Assembly (NCBI GenBank): GCA_025517465.1
Contig: JAOPKE010000004.1
Span: 200,165-264,164 of the forward strand
Source of the DNA: Halobacteria archaeon HArc-gm2
GTDB taxonomy: Archaea; Halobacteriota; Halobacteria; Halobacteriales; Haloarculaceae
Length of the DNA stretch: 64,000 nucleotides
Direction: 5' to 3'
Below the pieces are notes generated by a model. It was not told where the DNA came from and did not search any database. It was given only the letters and a program-made list of their open reading frames with translations. The translations under genes were made by a program, and so were the position numbers. Each line of letters starts with the position of its first letter. The first letter of the stretch is position 1. Positions 60,272-64,000 of the stretch are shown in pieces.

Positions 60272-61690
60272 ATGACCACTACGAAGCCCGGTTCCGCCGA
60301 CGGCGCGTCGGCGACGCCCCGCACCGAGTCCGTCGACGTCGCGGTCGTCGGCGCGGGGACCTCCGGCTGTTACGCCGCGGCCACGCTCGCCCGCGAGGGG
60401 TACGACGTCGTCGTCGTCGAGCGCAAAGACGAGTCCGAGGCGGGTCACATCGCCTGTGGGGACGCGCTCAAGGGGGCGAGCAACTTCCCTGACGCCATCC
60501 CGAAATCGCAGATCGAGGACGCCTTCACCAACACCGGCGTCGACCACGGTCGTTTCGAGATTCCACAGGAGGACACCGTCCTCGAGATTCCCGTCCCGGG
60601 CGAACTGGCCGTCATCGACCGCTGGGAGTACGGCCGCCTCCTCATCGAGGGCGCCGCGAAGACGGGCGTCGAGTTCCACTACGACACCGTCGTCAAAGAC
60701 GTCACCCAGGACGACGATGGCGTCGTCACCGGCCTGTCGGCCGTCCGCAAGGGCGACACCGTCACCTACGAGGCCGACGTCGTCGTCGACGCCGCGGGGT
60801 CGCTCTCCCTGCTCCAGGACAAGGTCGACTTCGACGACGCGACGTTCGACACCAACGTCACCTACTCCCAGTTCTGCTCGGCGTACCGCGAGATAGTCGA
60901 GACCGAGGAACCCGTGCCGTGGGACGACGCCCTCGTCTTCAAGCCCACGGACCGCGCCGCGGGCTACCTCTGGTACTTCCCGCGCACGGACACGGAGATA
61001 AACGTCGGCCTCGGCTTCCAGATGAACGAAGAGCCCATGGAACTCGTCGACGACCTCAAGGAAGACCTGGAGGGGCGCTCTGAGTTCCGCAACGCCGAGG
61101 TGAAGGACAAACTCGGCGCCGCTCTCCCGACCCGCCGGCCCTACGACTCGGCGGTCGCCCCGGGCTACATGGCTGTCGGCGACGCCGCTGGTCACGTCAA
61201 CCCCACCACCGGCGGCGGCATCGCCGGCGCGGCCTACGCCGGCCAGTACGCCGGTGAGCAGGCCATCGAGGCCATCGAGGACGGCACCACCGACCAGGAG
61301 GCCGCCCTCTGGCGCTACAACGAGCGCGTGATGGACCACTTCGGCGCCCGCTACGCGGCACTGGACGTCTACAACATCTTCACGACCGCCGTCGAGGTCG
61401 ACGACCTGATGGGGCTGCTCGCCTCGCTGCCCGCGAACAAGATCGCCGACGCGCTGTACTCGGGGTCTGCGGAGATCAGCCTGGGACTCAAGCTCAAGAC
61501 AGCGATGAAGAGCTTCGGCCACTGGGGCACCATCTACGACCTCTACAAGGCGAAGGGGCTCGCCGACCAGTTGAAGGACCACTACGAGTCGTACCCGTCG
61601 AGTCCCGACAGGTTCGACCAGTGGCAGTCCGAGCGCGACGACCTGATGGACGAGATATACGAGGTCACCGGCGCCGACGCGAAGTACTGA
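60272..61690 (+). CDS. Geranylgeranyl reductase family flavoprotein
   Basis: The 472-residue protein has an N-terminal FAD motif (VDVAVVGAGTSGCYAAATLARE; about 21-42), 'ERKDESEAGHIACGDALKGA' in the GGR-type region, and 'PGYMAVGDAAGHVNPTTGGGI' (about 299-319). The family saturates the isoprenoid chains of archaeal lipids (digeranylgeranylglycerophospholipid reductase). In Methanosarcina a ferredoxin supplies the electrons, so the divergent 2Fe-2S ferredoxin gene is a plausible partner. The exact substrate could also be quinone or chlorophyll-like isoprenoids. Confidence 0.88.
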   Translation: MTTTKPGSADGASATPRTESVDVAVVGAGTSGCYAAATLAREGYDVVVVERKDESEAGHIACGDALKGASNFPDAIPKSQIEDAFTNTGVDHGRFEIPQEDTVLEIPVPGELAVIDRWEYGRLLIEGAAKTGVEFHYDTVVKDVTQDDDGVVTGLSAVRKGDTVTYEADVVVDAAGSLSLLQDKVDFDDATFDTNVTYSQFCSAYREIVETEEPVPWDDALVFKPTDRAAGYLWYFPRTDTEINVGLGFQMNEEPMELVDDLKEDLEGRSEFRNAEVKDKLGAALPTRRPYDSAVAPGYMAVGDAAGHVNPTTGGGIAGAAYAGQYAGEQAIEAIEDGTTDQEAALWRYNERVMDHFGARYAALDVYNIFTTAVEVDDLMGLLASLPANKIADALYSGSAEISLGLKLKTAMKSFGHWGTIYDLYKAKGLADQLKDHYESYPSSPDRFDQWQSERDDLMDEIYEVTGADAKY

Positions 61691-61708
61691 GTGTACTCCG
61701 GTCCCGGT

Positions 61709-62989
61709 TCAGTTTCCTGCATTCGTGCCGAGTTTCTCGACGACGGCACTCAGCCAGTCCACGCCGATAGCGATGGAGTCCTCGTCGACGTCGAACGTCG
61801 CCGTGTGATGCCCGCCCGGATGATCAGTTCCGACGGCGACGTACGCCGCTAGCCCGCCCTGCTCTTGCACCCGGCGCATCAGGAAGGTCGCGTCCTCGCT
61901 CCCGCCCAGGGGGTCGGTTCGAAGACGTGAAGATATCGACGGAATCTCGCCCGCGACGTCGGAGGCCAGGTCGACGAGCACGTCGTCGTTCTCGGCGCTG
62001 GGAGCCTCACCCGTCGTCTCGACCGACACCTCGCACTGGTGCATCCCGGCGGCGTGGTCGAGGACGTCGTCCGCGCGCTCGCGCATGTACTCCATGAGCT
62101 GGGTCGTCTCGCCGCGGACCTCGCCCTCGATGGTGGCCTGCTCGGGGACGATGTTCGTCGCGGTGCCGCCCTCGACGACGCCGGCGTTGACGCGAGTCGC
62201 GCCGCCCTCGTTTCGCGGGATGGCGTAGAGGTTCTGGACGGCGGCGGCCATCGCCTGTACGGCGTTGCGGCCCTGGGCCGGGTGACCGCCGGCGTGGGCC
62301 GGTTCGCCGGTGAAGTTCGCCGCGAACTGGCTGACGGCGAGGAAGTCGGTGATGCCGGCGACGACCTCGCCGGTCGTGTGGTCGAGACCGACGTGGACGG
62401 CCAGGAACGAGTCGACGTCGTCGAGGTGGCCGCTCTCGGCGACGGGTTTCGCCCCGCCGACGACCTCTTCGGCTGGCTGGAAGAGAACTTTCAGCGTCCC
62501 CTCGAAGTCGCTCTCGGCGACGGCCTCCAGGACGCCGAGGCCGAAGACGGCGTGGGCGTCGTGGCCGCAGGCGTGCATCGCGCCGGTCTCCGAACGGAAC
62601 CCCTCGTCCGCGGGAAGGTGACCCGGGTCGGTCGATTCCTCGCGCGGCAGGCCATCGATGTCGACGCGCAAACCGACGGTGGGCCCAGGTCCCTTCTCCA
62701 GCACGGCGAGGACTCCGGTGTTGCCACCTCGGAGTCGTTCGAGGACGTCGGGGTCAGCGCCGGCATCGCGTGCGCGGTCGTACCAGCGGTCGAGTTCGTC
62801 GGCGTCGGGGACGGCGAGGCGGTCCTCGGGCGAGTAGAGGTCCGGACCGACGTACTGGCGGTCGACGCCGATGCGGTCCAGCTCGTCGACGATTCGTGCA
62901 GTCGTGTAGAACTCGCACCACGCGGGCTCTGGATGACGGTGTAACTCGCGTCGGAGCGAGACGAGTCGGTCGAAGCGGTCGGCGTCCAT
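61709..62989 (-). CDS. M20 family amidohydrolase, AbgA/AbgB-like
   Basis: The 426-residue protein has the M20D motifs 'GAMHACGHDAHAVFGLGVLEAV' (about 136-157), 'LFQPAEEVVGGA' and 'TDHPGGHHTATFDVDE'. The family hydrolyses amide bonds such as in aminobenzoyl-glutamate or N-acyl amino acids. An insertion of about 50 residues before the first motif (YVGPDLYSPEDRLAVPDADE) is the same type as in AbgA-type proteins. It is convergent with the geranylgeranyl reductase. Substrate unproven. Confidence 0.9.
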   Translation of the reverse strand: MDADRFDRLVSLRRELHRHPEPAWCEFYTTARIVDELDRIGVDRQYVGPDLYSPEDRLAVPDADELDRWYDRARDAGADPDVLERLRGGNTGVLAVLEKGPGPTVGLRVDIDGLPREESTDPGHLPADEGFRSETGAMHACGHDAHAVFGLGVLEAVAESDFEGTLKVLFQPAEEVVGGAKPVAESGHLDDVDSFLAVHVGLDHTTGEVVAGITDFLAVSQFAANFTGEPAHAGGHPAQGRNAVQAMAAAVQNLYAIPRNEGGATRVNAGVVEGGTATNIVPEQATIEGEVRGETTQLMEYMRERADDVLDHAAGMHQCEVSVETTGEAPSAENDDVLVDLASDVAGEIPSISSRLRTDPLGGSEDATFLMRRVQEQGGLAAYVAVGTDHPGGHHTATFDVDEDSIAIGVDWLSAVVEKLGTNAGN

Positions 62990-63016
62990 ACCCGAGCGAC
63001 GACGCCGGAGAACTTA

Positions 63017-63072
63017 GGATCAGTTGCCGGGAGTCCGGGGATCAGTTGCCGGAGAACCGGGGATCAGTTGCC
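63017..63072. repeat. Three 22-base tandem repeats at a gene end
   Basis: The 12-base core ggatcagttgcc occurs at 63017, 63039 and 63061 with an exact 22-base period. The third copy contains the stop codon of the uS10-like gene, so the repeat duplicates the last codons and stop. The first two differ only in three bases. Confidence 0.85.
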
Positions 63073-63390
63073 TGCGTGCGTACGCTGTTCGACTTCGGCC
63101 TCGACGTGGATCCCCTCGGGATACTCGCTGCCGGCGACGTCGCGGGCGAAGTCCTCGTACCCGACGATCTCGATGGTGCGCGTGTAGACGGTGTACTCCC
63201 AGGACTCGAAGCGGGCGCTCCCGGGACCGAGGGTCTTCGACTGGGGCACCCGGAGGTGCTCGGGGGGGCTCGGGTGTGGCCCCTTCAACTCGACGCCCTT
63301 GCGCGAGGCGCGGCGCTTGATGTCGTCGACGACGTCGTCGAGACGGTGCCGGTCCCCGCTTTCCAGGGTGAGTTTGGTGACGAACGGCAT
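63064..63390 (-). CDS. uS10/mL48 family protein
   Basis: The 108-residue protein begins MPFVTKLTLESGDRHRLDDV and carries 'KGPHPSPPEHLRVPQSKTL' (about 36-54), resembling the 'GPxPLP' region of ribosomal protein S10. It is a paralogue-type member, not the S10 of the str operon, and the role is unknown; RNA binding is likely. It is isolated, with the M20 gene 75 bases downstream on the same strand. Confidence 0.85.
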   Translation of the reverse strand: MPFVTKLTLESGDRHRLDDVVDDIKRRASRKGVELKGPHPSPPEHLRVPQSKTLGPGSARFESWEYTVYTRTIEIVGYEDFARDVAGSEYPEGIHVEAEVEQRTHAGN

Positions 63391-63545
63391 CTGTCGATCC
63401 GTCCGAATGCGAGGGTGAAAAGCGCACCTCTTCGTGGGCGGCATGTCACTCGTCCACCACGAGTGGCCACGCGCGCGTCGCTGCACCCGGTCTGGCCGTC
63501 GGGCGTCCGATATGCTCTTAAGTTACGGTCGTATACCCGTTGATA

Positions 63546-63998
63546 ATGATAGAGGCCACGAGCGCGGGAGCCATCCTCTTTCGCGACACGCGTGGCCGGC
63601 GGGAGTACCTGCTGCTCAAGAGCCGCCCGGGTGACTGGGAGTTCCCCAAAGGTGGGGTCGAGGGCGAAGAGGAGCTACAACAGACCGCCATACGCGAAGT
63701 GAAAGAGGAGGCCGGAATCGGCGATTTCCGGCTGTTAGACGGCTTTCGCAAAGACTACGACTACGTCTTCGAGGCGAACGGGAAGACCATCCACAAGACG
63801 GTCCACCTGTTCGTCGCGAAATCGTACGAGGCGTCGGCAGAACTGTCCAACGAACACCGCGACCTGCAGTGGCGCGACTACGAGCAGGCGATCAACACGG
63901 TCACGCAGGACGGCCCCCGCGAGATCCTCGAAGAGGCCCACGAGTTCCTCGACGAGAAACTCGAAGCGGGCGAGGACGAAGAAGAAGTCGAGGAGTAG
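63546..63998 (+). CDS. NUDIX hydrolase, Ap4A hydrolase-like
   Basis: The 150-residue protein contains a NUDIX box, 'GGVEGEEELQQTAIREVKEEAGI' (about 36-58; split as GGVEGEEELQQ and TAIREVKEEAGI), followed by acid residues for metal binding. Such enzymes cleave dinucleoside polyphosphates or related nucleotides. A TATA-like cttaagtt at 63517-63524 lies 27 bases before ATG 63546, so the message is leaderless and the earlier TTG is not used. The C-terminal tail is very acidic (EAGEDEEEVEE). Confidence 0.92.
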   Translation: MIEATSAGAILFRDTRGRREYLLLKSRPGDWEFPKGGVEGEEELQQTAIREVKEEAGIGDFRLLDGFRKDYDYVFEANGKTIHKTVHLFVAKSYEASAELSNEHRDLQWRDYEQAINTVTQDGPREILEEAHEFLDEKLEAGEDEEEVEE

Positions 63999-64000
63999 CG

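Overview
This window comes from a halophilic archaeon (class Halobacteria). The evidence is high GC, very acidic proteins rich in Asp and Glu, TATA boxes centred about 27 bases before many start codons (leaderless or nearly leaderless genes), Tat signal peptides, a halocyanin-type copper protein, archaeal L44e/S27e/aIF2-alpha/Nop10 genes, archaellin-like type IV pilins and a geranylgeranyl reductase. I cannot name the genus with confidence.

Layout. 1-15 kb is mostly metabolic and housekeeping: a Tat-exported beta-propeller/PKD protein, dnaJ, a MazG-like pyrophosphohydrolase, a secondary alcohol dehydrogenase, a degenerate acyl-adenylate ligase, two membrane proteins, an aldo/keto reductase, a halocyanin, an SRPBCC protein, a lone trpB, a thioredoxin-reductase-like flavoprotein, two tandem GNAT paralogues and coaBC. 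15.2-23.2 kb is one tightly overlapping nine-gene Mrp-type Na+/H+ antiporter operon (E, F, G, DUF4040, B, C and three large D/A-type subunits). 23.4-27.8 kb has two tandem type IV pilins, a regulator with membrane helices and a secreted/membrane gene pair; hpt follows. 29.1-30.4 kb is the only clearly scarred stretch: an elongator tRNA-Met(CAT) gene followed by repeated copies of its own 3' end, each forming a long hairpin, plus coding-like debris. 30.4-34.2 kb encodes envelope glycan-type functions (GtrA, a family 2 glycosyltransferase, a DUF2298 membrane protein).

35.0-37.2 kb is a conserved archaeal translation operon (rpl44e, rps27e, aIF2-alpha, nop10, PAC2 chaperone). 37.3-43.6 kb holds a J-domain membrane protein, a threonine-synthase homologue that has lost its PLP lysine, a lone cytochrome oxidase subunit I, an FAD amine-oxidase-like enzyme, a phosphoesterase and two tiny genes. 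44.0-46.5 kb is a surface FG-GAP protein with a 21-unit DTDTP stalk. 46.6-49.2 kb has an aminotransferase, a hypothetical gene and a UbiA prenyltransferase.

49.2-56.5 kb is the most interesting region: seven genes on the minus strand encoding two PH-domain membrane proteins, a vWA protein, a Ser/Thr kinase with an FHA domain, a PP2C phosphatase, an FHA protein with four zinc ribbons and a multi-pass membrane protein with a zinc ribbon. The vWA-kinase-phosphatase core is arranged like the TerY-P triads of bacteria, and short T-x-x-V motifs on disordered tails look like docking sites for the FHA domains. I infer an archaeal phosphothreonine signalling module at the membrane. 56.6-64.0 kb returns to ordinary genes: a PP-loop ATPase, an M50 protease, a small regulator, a 2Fe-2S ferredoxin divergent from a geranylgeranyl reductase, an M20 amidohydrolase, a uS10-like protein and a NUDIX hydrolase.
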